Positions 43,701-52,318 of a DNA stretch of 64,000 bases are shown piece after piece. Made by a program: the position numbers and the translations under genes. This DNA comes from Saccharothrix sp. S26. GTDB lineage: Bacteria; Actinomycetota; Actinomycetes; Mycobacteriales; Pseudonocardiaceae. The notes under the pieces were generated by a model, which made no database searches, was not told the origin of the DNA, and saw nothing but the letters and a program-made list of their open reading frames with translations. Positions within the stretch are counted from its first letter, which is position 1. Each line of letters begins with the position of its first letter. The stretch is taken from positions 50,947-114,946 of the forward strand of contig NZ_JAJUWT010000030.1 in assembly GCF_021390395.1 (NCBI RefSeq). Reading direction: 5' to 3'.

Positions 43701-44956
43701 AGACCGTGACGACCAAGGACAAGGCGCGGGTGCTCACCGCACTGGTCACCGCGATCGGCGCGGCCGCCGCCTGGCGCGCCGTGCGACCGTCCTGGCAAGC
43801 GCCGATCCCGACGTGGACCAACCTGCCCGAGGAACGCCTCCAGGACTTCCGGGACGCGCTGTACTTCCCCATCCGCGAGTTCCTCGCCGGCGGCAACCCC
43901 TACCACCCGGCCACCATGTTCGAGCACTGGCCCGTGCGGCAGGCGTTCAACCTCTACCAGCCCTACCACCTCGTGCTGCACGCACCGTTCGCGCTCCCCG
44001 GCTACCGGGTCGGCGCGGTGGCGTTCACCCTCGCCTCGCTGGTGCTGCTGGGCGCGCTCGCCCTGCTGGCCGCGGGCCGGCTGCGGCCCCACGTGCCGCT
44101 GGTCCTGGGCACCGCGGTGATCGCCACGCTGCTCGTGCTCAGCCAAGTCGGCAAGGCCCAGCTGTACGTCGGCCAGGTCAACCCGCTCATCGCGGTCGGC
44201 GCGGCGGGCGCGCTGCTGGCCCGGCGCGACGCCCCGAAGTGGGCGGCGGTCGCGCTCGCGCTGGCCTGGCTCAAACCCCAGTTCGGCCTGCCGCTGGCCG
44301 TGCTGCTGTCCGTGCGCGGATCACACCGGGTCGCCTTGACCGGCACCGCGATCGCGGCGGCGGCCAGCACCGTCGTGGTGGTGCCGCTGGTCGTGCGCGG
44401 CGGTGGCATCGGACCGTTCCTCGACGTCATCGCGGCGAACCTCGCGCACGCCGGCGAGACCGCGTACGGCGCGGTGGACTCCATGACCGCCCAACGGGTC
44501 GACGTCGCCGCCGTCCTCTACCGCATCACCGGCTGGCTGCCCGACGGCGCGGAACCCGTCGTGCTCGTCGGCGTGCTCGTGGCCAGCGCCATCCTGGTGC
44601 GCCGACTGGACCGCATGGGCCAACCCGCCGCGGCCGACCTGCTTACGTGCCTCGCGGTGGTGGCCGCGATCGTGCACCAACCGGGCGACGTGCTGATCGC
44701 CGTGCCGTCGCTGGCCGCGGTGGGGGTCGTGTGGTGGCGGGGCGGGTGCGAACGGGACTGGCGGCTCGGCCTGTCGGCGGTGCTGCTGCTCGTGCCGTTC
44801 GCGCACCTGCACTTCGTCAGCCAGGCGATCCGCGCCGTGACCACCGCGCGGGTCGACGTGACGGTCGACGGGGTCGCGGTCGTGGTGGCGTGGGCGCTGG
44901 CGGCGGCGTTCGCGGCCACCCGCCGGTGCTCCGCCGTCGGCACGGTCCGGACGTGA
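43694..44956 (+). CDS. GT87-like polyprenyl-phosphate-dependent mannosyltransferase (DUF2029)
   Basis: A 420-residue integral membrane GT-C enzyme of about ten helices. The first loop holds the acidic motif DFRDALYFPIREFLAGGNPYHPATM, typical of DUF2029/GT87 where an Asp activates the acceptor; VGKAQLYVGQVNPLIAVGAAGALLA and WAAVALALAWLKPQFGLPLAVL are family segments. These enzymes add mannose or arabinose from a decaprenyl-phosphate donor outside the membrane. The GTG start overlaps the Wzz-like gene; the stop overlaps the flippase GTG (GTGA). Confidence 0.8.
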   Translation: MLKTVTTKDKARVLTALVTAIGAAAAWRAVRPSWQAPIPTWTNLPEERLQDFRDALYFPIREFLAGGNPYHPATMFEHWPVRQAFNLYQPYHLVLHAPFALPGYRVGAVAFTLASLVLLGALALLAAGRLRPHVPLVLGTAVIATLLVLSQVGKAQLYVGQVNPLIAVGAAGALLARRDAPKWAAVALALAWLKPQFGLPLAVLLSVRGSHRVALTGTAIAAAASTVVVVPLVVRGGGIGPFLDVIAANLAHAGETAYGAVDSMTAQRVDVAAVLYRITGWLPDGAEPVVLVGVLVASAILVRRLDRMGQPAAADLLTCLAVVAAIVHQPGDVLIAVPSLAAVGVVWWRGGCERDWRLGLSAVLLLVPFAHLHFVSQAIRAVTTARVDVTVDGVAVVVAWALAAAFAATRRCSAVGTVRT

Positions 44957-46431
44957 CACCGGCCGGCGGGGACGGCGCCGGGGTGACACCGGTCGGTCGG
45001 GACGGGTCGGGCGTCGGGTCCGAGGCCGCGCCGGTCGGGCGGCGGGCCGTGCGCGGGTCGCTGTGGCTGTTCCTGGTCAACCTCGTCGGCAAGGGCAGCC
45101 AGATGGCCGTCACGCTCGTCCTCGCCGCGTTCCTCACCGAAGAAGGGCTCGGGCTCGTCGCGCTCGCCGTCGCGCTGGTCAACATCGGCCAGGTCGTCCA
45201 GTCGATGGGCGTGTACGACGTCGTCAGCCGCACCGACCGCGACCCCCGCCGCATGGCGGGCACCCTGCTCGTGCTCAGCGCCGGCACCGGCCTGGCACTG
45301 GCGGTCGCGCTGGTCCTCGCGGCGGACGCGATCGCGCACGCGCTGGACGCCCCGGCGGTCGCCCCGCTCATCCGGCTCGCGGCGCTGAGCCTGCCGTTCT
45401 CGGCGACAGCCGGCGTGCAGATGGGACTGCTGCACCGCGACCTCGACTTCCGCCGACGACTGGTGCCCGACGCGGGCGCGGCGGTGCTCGGCGCGGCCGT
45501 CACCATCGCGCTCGCGGTCACCGGAGCCGGACCGCACTCCCTGGTCATCGGGCTGCTGTGCACGGCCGTCGCCCAACCCGCGCTCGGCGTCGCGGTCGGA
45601 GTCCGGGTCCGCCCGGCGTGGGACGCCGAGGCGGCCGGCGAGGCGCTGCGGTGGATCGCGGTGGTCGGACCCGGCGCGCTGGTCGCCGTGCTGCTGATCA
45701 ACGTCGACTACCTGGCGATCGCGCGCGTCCACGGACCCGACGCGGTCGGCGTGTACTCGCTGGCCTACCGGATCGCCTGGGTGCCCTACATCCTGGTGGC
45801 GGTGGTCATCGGCGGCGTGGTGCTGCCGTTGTGCGCCAAACTCGTCCGCGACGGCGCGGCACTGTCCGAAGTGGTCGGACGCGCCACCTCGGCGGTGCTC
45901 GTCGTGACCGGCGGGCTGTACGCGGTCACGGCGGCGCTCGCCGAACGGGTCGTGGTGTTCGGCGAGCGGTGGTCCGAAGCCGCCGTGCCCCTGGCCCTGC
46001 TCTGCCTGTACGGGCTGGGGATCAGCCTCCTGCACGTCTGGTACCAGGTGCTCAAGGCCGCCGGGCACGCGCGCCGGTACCTCGCGCTGGAAGTCAGCCA
46101 CCTCGTCCTGCTCACCGGCGGGCTGCTCCTGTTCACCCGGCACGGCGTGGTCGCGGTCGCACTGGTCCAGGTCACGGCCGCGTGGCTGCTCGTGCCCTGC
46201 ACCTGGTGGGCGATGGCGCGAAAGGGCATCGGACCGCCGCTGCCGGCACTCACCCGCGGCGTCGCGGGAGTCGTCGTGGCGACCGGCTGCTGCGCGGCGG
46301 TCGCCCACCTGGTCGGTGACGCGTTCGGGCCACCCGGATCGGTGGTGGCCGCACTCGGTGAAGGGGTCGTGTTGGCAGTGGTGTGCGGCGTGGTCGTGCT
46401 GGCGGCGAACCGGGAGGTGGTGCGCCGGTGA
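44953..46431 (+). CDS. Oligosaccharide flippase (Wzx, MOP superfamily)
   Basis: A 492-residue protein with about 12-14 helices that moves lipid-linked repeat units across the membrane. Family marks: RGSLWLFLVNLVGKGSQMAVTLVLAAFLTEEGLGLVALAVALVNIGQVV at the N-terminus (quoted in pieces: RGSLWLFLVNLVGKG and GLVALAVALVNIGQ), the conserved VDYLAIARVHGPDAVGVYSLAYRI region, and RRYLALEVSHLVLLTGG late in the protein. A Gly-rich N-terminal extension of about 30 residues is unusual. It overlaps both neighbouring genes by 4 bp. Confidence 0.87.
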   Translation: MTPAGGDGAGVTPVGRDGSGVGSEAAPVGRRAVRGSLWLFLVNLVGKGSQMAVTLVLAAFLTEEGLGLVALAVALVNIGQVVQSMGVYDVVSRTDRDPRRMAGTLLVLSAGTGLALAVALVLAADAIAHALDAPAVAPLIRLAALSLPFSATAGVQMGLLHRDLDFRRRLVPDAGAAVLGAAVTIALAVTGAGPHSLVIGLLCTAVAQPALGVAVGVRVRPAWDAEAAGEALRWIAVVGPGALVAVLLINVDYLAIARVHGPDAVGVYSLAYRIAWVPYILVAVVIGGVVLPLCAKLVRDGAALSEVVGRATSAVLVVTGGLYAVTAALAERVVVFGERWSEAAVPLALLCLYGLGISLLHVWYQVLKAAGHARRYLALEVSHLVLLTGGLLLFTRHGVVAVALVQVTAAWLLVPCTWWAMARKGIGPPLPALTRGVAGVVVATGCCAAVAHLVGDAFGPPGSVVAALGEGVVLAVVCGVVVLAANREVVRR

Positions 46432-47510
46432 AGGTCGTGCACGTGAGCCAACCCGTCACGGCGGGCGTGGCGGCGGTGGTGCTGGACCTGGCCCGCGCCC
46501 AACGGGACCTCGGCTGGACGGTGACCGTGGCGTGCCCGCCCGGTCCCCTCGCCGAACGGGCCCGCGACCTGGGCGTCGACGTGCGGACGTGGCACGCCCG
46601 CCGACACCCCGGGATCGCGACGGCCGGCGAGGTCGTGCGGCTGCGGCGCGTGCTGCGGGACGTCGACCCGGACGTCGTGCACCTGCACAGCTCCAAGGCC
46701 GGGCTCGTCGGACGGCTCGTCGTGCGCGGACGACGGCCGACCCTGTTCCAGCCGCACATGTGGTCGTTCCAGAGCGCCGGCGGAGCGGTCGGGCGGGCGG
46801 CACGGCTGTGGGAGCGGAAAGGGGCGCGGTGGACGCACCAACTCGTGTGCGTCAGCGACGACGAACTGGCCGCCGGACGAGCCGCCGGTGTTCGCGGGCC
46901 CGCGGAGGTCGTGTGCAACGGCGTGGACATCGACCGGTTCCGACCCGACGACCGGGCCGCGGCCCGGCGACGACTGGGGCTGCCGGACGTGCCCACGGCG
47001 GTGTGCGTCGGGCGGCTGGTGCCGTACAAGGGGCAGGACCAGCTGCTCGCGGCCTGGCCGTCCGTGCGGGCGCAGGTCCCGGACGCGCGGTTGGTGCTCG
47101 TCGGCGACGGGCCGATGGCGCAGCGGTGGCGGGGGGAGGACGACTCGGTGCTGTGGTGGGGGCACGACGACGCGGTCGCCGACTTCTACGCGGCGGCGGA
47201 CGTGGTGGTGCTGCCGTCGCGGTCCGAGGGGATGGCCCTCGTGCCGTTGGAGGCGATGGCGTGCGGGCGGTCCGTGGTGGCGTTCGACGTCAGCGGCGTG
47301 CGGCAGAGCGTCGGTGAGGCGGGGGCGGTGCTCGCGGCCGGGGACGTGGAGGGGTTGGCGGAAGCGGTCGCGGTGCGGCTGGCCGATCCTTCGGCGGCTG
47401 ACCTGGAGGGGGCGCACGGGCGGCGGCGGGTGGAGCTGCTGTTCGACCGGAGGCAGGTGGCGGATCAGATCGCGACGTTGGTGGACAAGCTGTTGGTGGG
47501 GGCGAGGTGA
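46428..47510 (+). CDS. Glycosyltransferase family 4
   Basis: A 360-residue GT-B enzyme. N-lobe KVVHVSQPVTAGVAAVVLDLARAQRD; acceptor-side DPDVVHLHSSKAGLVGRL; C-lobe AVCVGRLVPYKGQDQLLAAW, LVGDGPMAQRW and SRSEGMALVPLEAMACGRSVVAFDVSG with the paired glutamates. The start is the GTG overlapping the flippase stop (GTGA). It is the last gene of the uninterrupted overlapping run; the next gene follows only after a 265-bp gap with a long inverted repeat. Confidence 0.9.
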   Translation: MKVVHVSQPVTAGVAAVVLDLARAQRDLGWTVTVACPPGPLAERARDLGVDVRTWHARRHPGIATAGEVVRLRRVLRDVDPDVVHLHSSKAGLVGRLVVRGRRPTLFQPHMWSFQSAGGAVGRAARLWERKGARWTHQLVCVSDDELAAGRAAGVRGPAEVVCNGVDIDRFRPDDRAAARRRLGLPDVPTAVCVGRLVPYKGQDQLLAAWPSVRAQVPDARLVLVGDGPMAQRWRGEDDSVLWWGHDDAVADFYAAADVVVLPSRSEGMALVPLEAMACGRSVVAFDVSGVRQSVGEAGAVLAAGDVEGLAEAVAVRLADPSAADLEGAHGRRRVELLFDRRQVADQIATLVDKLLVGAR

Positions 47511-47537
47511 GGGGCAGCGGTTGGGTTCCTCAAGCCC

Positions 47538-47602
47538 GGCTCGATTTGACATGGGGCCCTTACGGGCACTCCAGGCTGGTCGAACCCATGTCAAATCGGG
47601 CC
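47538..47602. repeat. Long interrupted inverted repeat in the exopolysaccharide locus
   Basis: Left arm 47538-47555 and right arm 47585-47602 match over 18 bp with one mismatch (a possible G-U pair in RNA). The core CGATTTGACATGGG/CCCATGTCAAATCG is perfect. The 29-nt loop contains its own small hairpin GCCC-TTAC-GGGC. It begins 27 bp after a glycosyltransferase stop. It looks like an attenuator/terminator structure or a palindromic repeat element; lower GC than its surroundings. Confidence 0.75.
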
Positions 47603-47775
47603 TCGGTGGGTGCGCTGCGGGTCCGATGTGGTCACTCCTGGGGGTCACTCAGGTGGGCGAATAGTGCAACCTTTGACAACCTGAACCGCATCTCTCACGT
47701 TAGCCGGATGAATCGGCCCGGCCCGGCGGCCACAGCGGGCGGGACTTTGGCGGAGCAACAGTTGGACGGTGTCCG

Positions 47776-48912
47776 GTGAGCGGTCGGTTGCGGGTGGCGT
47801 ACCTGTTGACGCAGGACAGCGGAGGGCCCGTCGACGTCACCGTTCGGTTGGCGCGGGCGCTGATCGCGTCGGGGGAGGCGGACGTCCGGGTGTTCGGCCC
47901 GGTGCCACGGCGAGGCGCGGAGGTGCTGGACGGGCACCACGAGGTGGTCGAGGTCGGGGACAAGGCGGACGTCCGCGCTGGGCGGCGGGCCCGCGAGGTG
48001 GTGCGGGCGTGGCGGCCCGACGTGGTGCACGCGCAGGATCGGCGCGCCGGGTTGGTCAGCGCGGGACTGCGGTGGCGCCACAAGGTCGTCCAGACCTACC
48101 ACGGTGTGCCCGACGACGTGGGGGAGGAGTGGTTCCGAGGGGTGCACCGGGCGGAGCCGCCCTCGGCGTACACGAGGGTCGTGCTCGCGGCGGACGCCGT
48201 GGTGGCGCGGGCCGTGCACCGGACCGTGGTGCCGGCGCGGGCCATGGGGCGGTTCCTGACGTCCCGGTTGAAGGTGCCCGCGGCGCGGTTGGCGCACATC
48301 GACAACTGCGTGGAGCCCGCGCACGTGCTGCCGCCGGTCGGGCCGGTGCGGCGGTTGGTGTTCGTCGGGTTGTTGGTCGAGCGCAAAGGGCTGGCGACGT
48401 TGCTGGCGGCCCTGGCATTGCCCGGGGTGATGCCCGAGGACGCCACGTTGACCGTGGTCGGTGACGGGCCGGAGCGGGTGAAGGCGGAAGCGTTGGCGCG
48501 CGCGTTGGGTCGGCGGGTCAGGTTCTTGGGCTTCCGGGCCGATGTGCCGGACCTGTTGCGCCACCACGACGCGCTCGTGCTGCCGTCCACAATGGAGCAG
48601 CAGCCGCTGGTGGTGGCCGAGGCGATGGCGGCGGGCAAGCCTGTGGTGGCGACGGACACCGGTGGGGTGGCGGACATGCTCGGGGAGGTCGGTGCGGCCG
48701 GGGCGTTGGCCCCGCCCGGTGATGTCGAGCGGTTGGCTGAGCGGTTGCGCGCGTTGTTCGCCGAGCCTGATCCGGCGCGGATCGGGTTGTCGCTCGCGGA
48801 GCGGGCGCGGGAGCGGTTCGCGCCCGACGTGTGCGCCCGACGACACCTCGACCTCTATTACGACCTCATCGCCAAGCGTTCATCGCCGACTGATGTTCCT
48901 CAGGCCAACTGA
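47776..48912 (+). CDS. Glycosyltransferase family 4
   Basis: A 378-residue GT-B enzyme. N-lobe LRVAYLLTQDSGGPVDVTVRL; RPDVVHAQDRRAGLVSAGL; C-lobe LVFVGLLVERKGLATLLAAL, VVGDGPERVKAEALA and STMEQQPLVVAEAMAAGKPVVATDTGG. Its GTG start stands alone after a long inverted repeat, so it is either read through from the upstream operon or has its own promoter. It should add another sugar of the repeat unit. Confidence 0.88.
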   Translation: MSGRLRVAYLLTQDSGGPVDVTVRLARALIASGEADVRVFGPVPRRGAEVLDGHHEVVEVGDKADVRAGRRAREVVRAWRPDVVHAQDRRAGLVSAGLRWRHKVVQTYHGVPDDVGEEWFRGVHRAEPPSAYTRVVLAADAVVARAVHRTVVPARAMGRFLTSRLKVPAARLAHIDNCVEPAHVLPPVGPVRRLVFVGLLVERKGLATLLAALALPGVMPEDATLTVVGDGPERVKAEALARALGRRVRFLGFRADVPDLLRHHDALVLPSTMEQQPLVVAEAMAAGKPVVATDTGGVADMLGEVGAAGALAPPGDVERLAERLRALFAEPDPARIGLSLAERARERFAPDVCARRHLDLYYDLIAKRSSPTDVPQAN

Positions 48913-49017
48913 GCCGCATCGCTGAGATCCACGAGCGAGATCGGTGCGGATCGTCGAATGATGCGCCTGTTGGCTCAGGGAGGTGGGGCTCGGTCTGGGG
49001 TGACTTGGTTGGTCAGG

Positions 49018-50598
49018 TCAAGGGGCCCGGTTGGTCGGGTTGAGGGCTGCGGGTGCGGGTGCGGGTAAGTGGCGAGGTGTGGCGAGGGCGGGGGTCAGGG
49101 CTGGGGCTGGTGGCGGTGTTGTGGTGGTGGTTGAGGTTGAGGTCGGCGGTGTCGTGGTGGTCGTGGTGGTCGTGGTGGTCGTGGTGGTGGTTGTTGGGGT
49201 AGTGGTGGTGGTAGTGGGGGTCGGTTGGGTGGTGGTTGTGGGTTTCGTGGTGGTGGTTGAGGGGGTGGTGGTCGGCTCGGTGGTGGTGGGGGTGGTTGTG
49301 CTGGGGGTGGTGGTCGTTGCGGTGGTGGTGGGGTTGGTCTGGTTTATCAGGATGACGGCGTCGCCGGCGGCGATGTTCAGGGTGGAGGCGGCCGGCGCGC
49401 CACCGTCGATGTTGACCAGGCCCGGTGGTGGGGTGATCTGGGCCGGTTTGCTCGTCGGGTTGACGGCGACGTAGCCGCCGGTGAAGCGGCGGTCCCAGAC
49501 GCCGGTGGGGAGGCGGTTGGCGGTTTCGGTGGCCTCGCCCAGCTCGGCTTGCTGGTAGCGGGACCAGTCGGGGTGGCGGTAGTCCTTGGTGGTGGCGCCG
49601 GACCAGCACGTGTAGGGGCTCGCCAGCAGGGCGGCGGTGGCGTAGCCGACGCGTTCCTCGCGGGCGCCCTTGGTGTGGGTGATCAGCAGGAGCCACGTCT
49701 CGCCGAGCGCGGCCTGCGAGCGCAGTTCCTTCCACTCGTTGCCCTTGAAGGTGAGCAGTTCACCCGTGCCGGTGTCGCGCAGGCCGAAGTTCTCCTCCAT
49801 CGCGCCGTCGTAGCGGGAGTGAGCCGTCCACCGTCCCGCGGTCAGGTGGGATTCGGACACGTTCGGGATCAGCATCTTCCCGGCCTTGTGCAGGGAGTCA
49901 CCGGCGATGGTGAGGAAGGTGTCCATGCCCTCGCGGATCAGCCGGTCGGACTCGGCGGCGTTCGCGGTGCCCTTCAGCACGGCCGAGGAGTAGTACTTCA
50001 GGGAGCTGAAGTCGTTGTCCGCCAGCACGCCGTCCCACCCCTCGCGCACGACCTCGGCGGTGACGGCGTCGCTCCACGCCTTCTGGTAGGCCGGGTCCCA
50101 CACGGTCATCTGCCAGTGCTTCGGGTAGGAGTTCCACTCGATCCGGTGATTCTTCGTGTCCACCGCGAACCACTGCGGGCTCTCGCGGTGGGCCTTGAAG
50201 TAGCCGATGCCGGTCGGCAGCAGCGGCGCGTCGACGTCGCCCTGGACCGCGCCGGGGTAGTTGCGCGCGCTGGCGAAGTCCTTGTACACCAGCACCTTGA
50301 TCTTCGGGTTGAGCTGCTTGAGCCGGCGCAGCGCGGCGGTCTCGGTCGCGTTGAGCACCACCAGGCTGTAGTGCTCGGCGGCGAACGCGATCTCCTGGTT
50401 GGTGGGCGGCTCGCCGATGCCGTACCACCAGCCGCAGGGCGCGAGCGGCTTGGGCAGCGGGCCCAGGGGGTCACCCGGTGGTGCGGGTCTGCCGACGGCC
50501 GAGACCACGGTGCACGCCGTGCCGGCCACCAGGAGCGCGGCGGCGCACAGCAGGCCGACGACGCGACGGGGCCGTCCGTTCAGCGGTTCCTTCGGCAC
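49018..50598 (-). CDS. Secreted GHL15-like putative glycoside hydrolase with Thr-rich tail
   Basis: A 526-residue exported protein. A hydrophobic N-terminal signal (VVGLLCAAALLVAGTAC) ends at a Cys, but the -3 position is Gly, so lipidation is doubtful. The central TIM-barrel-like domain (about 55-390) has KIKVLVYKDFASARN, WFAVDTKNHRIEWN, DGVLADNDFSSLKYY and ENFGLRDTGTGEL, like the hypothetical glycosyl hydrolase 15 group. Residues about 420-490 are almost only Thr and Pro, encoded by a GTGGTN-type repeat. It overlaps the end of the sugar-phosphotransferase gene by 19 bp, so it is co-made with the chain-initiating enzyme. It may trim or release the polymer. Confidence 0.78.
   Translation of the reverse strand: MPKEPLNGRPRRVVGLLCAAALLVAGTACTVVSAVGRPAPPGDPLGPLPKPLAPCGWWYGIGEPPTNQEIAFAAEHYSLVVLNATETAALRRLKQLNPKIKVLVYKDFASARNYPGAVQGDVDAPLLPTGIGYFKAHRESPQWFAVDTKNHRIEWNSYPKHWQMTVWDPAYQKAWSDAVTAEVVREGWDGVLADNDFSSLKYYSSAVLKGTANAAESDRLIREGMDTFLTIAGDSLHKAGKMLIPNVSESHLTAGRWTAHSRYDGAMEENFGLRDTGTGELLTFKGNEWKELRSQAALGETWLLLITHTKGAREERVGYATAALLASPYTCWSGATTKDYRHPDWSRYQQAELGEATETANRLPTGVWDRRFTGGYVAVNPTSKPAQITPPPGLVNIDGGAPAASTLNIAAGDAVILINQTNPTTTATTTTPSTTTPTTTEPTTTPSTTTTKPTTTTQPTPTTTTTTPTTTTTTTTTTTTTTTPPTSTSTTTTTPPPAPALTPALATPRHLPAPAPAALNPTNRAP
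49130..49330. repeat. Low-complexity GGTGGT-type repeat inside the secreted glycosidase gene
   Basis: About 200 bp of short GGTGGT/GGTCGT repeats on the plus strand, coding for poly-Thr/Pro on the minus strand. Units such as GTGGTGGTC recur in long runs with a few substitutions, a setting for slippage and length change between strains or in assembly. Confidence 0.85.
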
Positions 50599-52049
50599 AC
50601 CAGCTCACCCACCGTCTGCAACAGGATTTTCACGTCCAGCCACAACGACCAGTTGGCTATGTAGTAGTTGTCGTACCGAGACCTGTCGACAATCGAAGTG
50701 TCACCCCGCAGGCCGTGCACCTGCGCAAGCCCGGTCAGCCCCGTGGGAACGCGGTGCCGGGCCCAGTATAGCTCGTGGATCGCCGAGAATTCGCGGACGA
50801 AACCCGGCCTCTCCGGGCGCGGTCCGACGATCGACATGTCGCCCCGGATGATGTTCCACAACTGCGGCAGTTCGTCCAGCGAAGTGCTCCTGAGGAATCG
50901 GCCGACTGGCCCGACACGGCGATCCCCGACCACCGACCAGGTGACTTGGGAATCGTCTTCGCCGTTCATTCTCACGCTGCGCAGTTTGTAGAGCACGAAC
51001 GGCTGATCGTCCATCCCGACCCGGACCTGGCGGAAGATCACCGGGCGGCCGCTCTCCAGCAGCACGGCCAGCGCGCACAGCGCGATCACCGGTGAGAGCA
51101 CGACCAGCGCCACGGCCGCCAGCAGCACGTCCATCCCGCGCTTGACCCACCAGCTCGGCCTGCTGGTCGGCGCGGTGCCCAGGCGCATGAGCGGGTAGCT
51201 GCGCAGCCGCTCGATGTCCGGCCCGTCCTGGTAGAGCTCGAACATCCGGGGCACGACCAGGGTGGTGCAGCCGAGCCGGTGCGCGGTGATGGCCGAGTCG
51301 ACCACCGACGACTCGCGGGCGTGGGAGAACGCCAGCACCACCGTGCCGACGCCCAACCGGGTGATCGCGGCGGCCAGGTCCTCGTCCATCAGCCCGACCG
51401 GCAGGGCGTCGCGGTCCACGGCGGGTTCCGGGTCGACGAACCCGACCGGGCGCAGGCCGAACTCCGGGTGCGCCAGCATCGCCCCGACCAGGTCGATGCC
51501 GACCTTGCCCGCGCCCACGACGATCGTGCGGTCGCAGCGGTGGAACCGGCGGCGGCACCAGCGGCCGAACGCGAACACGAACAGCCGGGCCGGTTCGCTC
51601 AGCGCGGCGAACTCCAGCACCGCCCACTGCGCGGGCGCGGTGGTGCCCGGCGGCGCGCCGCTGAGCAGCCCGGCCAGCGTGACCAGCGCGAACGCGATGG
51701 CCGTTGCGCCGACCGAGCGCGGCAGGTCGTGGAACCAGGACAGCCACAGCCGCCGCCGGTACAGCCGGCACGCGGCCCGCACGCCCAGCAGGGCCACGGC
51801 CACGACCGCCGTCCATCGCGCGCCCGGCGAGTGCCGGGCCGCCACCGCGGCCACCGCCGTCACGTCGACCGCGACGAGCAGCACCGCCACCGCGTTCACC
51901 CGCCGCAGCAGGTCAGAGCCCGATGCCTCGCGCGGCCGCGGGTGCCGCCACCGCGACACCAGGGCCGCCGGGGTGGTCGCCGAGCCGACCCCGTTCACCG
52001 CGGACCGCCCTTGCCAGGGACCGAGCGCGTCCCGTCCTCGCCACACCAC
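50580..52049 (-). CDS. Exopolysaccharide polyprenyl glycosylphosphotransferase (WbaP/CpsE type)
   Basis: A 489-residue chain-initiating enzyme that moves a sugar-1-phosphate from a nucleotide sugar to undecaprenyl/decaprenyl phosphate. Four N-terminal helices, a cytosolic Rossmann-like domain (TIVVGAGKVGIDLVGAML, GFVDPEPAVD), another helix and the catalytic C-terminal domain from about 300: WWVKRGMDVLLAAVALVVLSP, FRQVRVGMDDQPFVLYKLRS, SLDELPQLWNIIRGDMSIVG and PRPERP. All signature residues are present. It is the first gene of a leftward pair with the secreted glycosidase and is divergent from a GT2 gene across 269 bp. Confidence 0.92.
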   Translation of the reverse strand: MVWRGRDALGPWQGRSAVNGVGSATTPAALVSRWRHPRPREASGSDLLRRVNAVAVLLVAVDVTAVAAVAARHSPGARWTAVVAVALLGVRAACRLYRRRLWLSWFHDLPRSVGATAIAFALVTLAGLLSGAPPGTTAPAQWAVLEFAALSEPARLFVFAFGRWCRRRFHRCDRTIVVGAGKVGIDLVGAMLAHPEFGLRPVGFVDPEPAVDRDALPVGLMDEDLAAAITRLGVGTVVLAFSHARESSVVDSAITAHRLGCTTLVVPRMFELYQDGPDIERLRSYPLMRLGTAPTSRPSWWVKRGMDVLLAAVALVVLSPVIALCALAVLLESGRPVIFRQVRVGMDDQPFVLYKLRSVRMNGEDDSQVTWSVVGDRRVGPVGRFLRSTSLDELPQLWNIIRGDMSIVGPRPERPGFVREFSAIHELYWARHRVPTGLTGLAQVHGLRGDTSIVDRSRYDNYYIANWSLWLDVKILLQTVGELVCRRNR

Positions 52050-52093
52050 ATCCGGACGACGTCCTTCCCACCATGAACCCGATTATTTGGTCA

Positions 52094-52117
52094 CCCGTTC
52101 GAGATCATCCGAACGGG
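52094..52117. promoter_or_regulatory. Perfect inverted repeat in a divergent promoter of the exopolysaccharide locus
   Basis: CCCGTTCG (52094-52101) and CGAACGGG (52110-52117) are perfect 8-bp arms 8 bp apart. The repeat is 45 bp upstream of the glycosylphosphotransferase start and 200 bp before the GT2 gene. The surrounding 269-bp gap is clearly lower in GC and holds no convincing gene. It is a candidate operator controlling chain initiation. Confidence 0.55.
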
Positions 52118-52318
52118 AATCTGTGCTCACTCGGTGTGCATCAAGCGTGATTCATTGGCGCTAATTCACTCTTTCGGTGATCATCGTTCCCCTTCCTGGT
52201 GGCGCTCGGTTCCTGGCCTTTCCGTAATTCATCCAGACGTGCGACGAGAAGGCGCCGGGGTGGCGCAATCCCGTCGCGGTCCGGAGGCGAATAATTCTGG
52301 ACCGTCATCCGCCATCCA

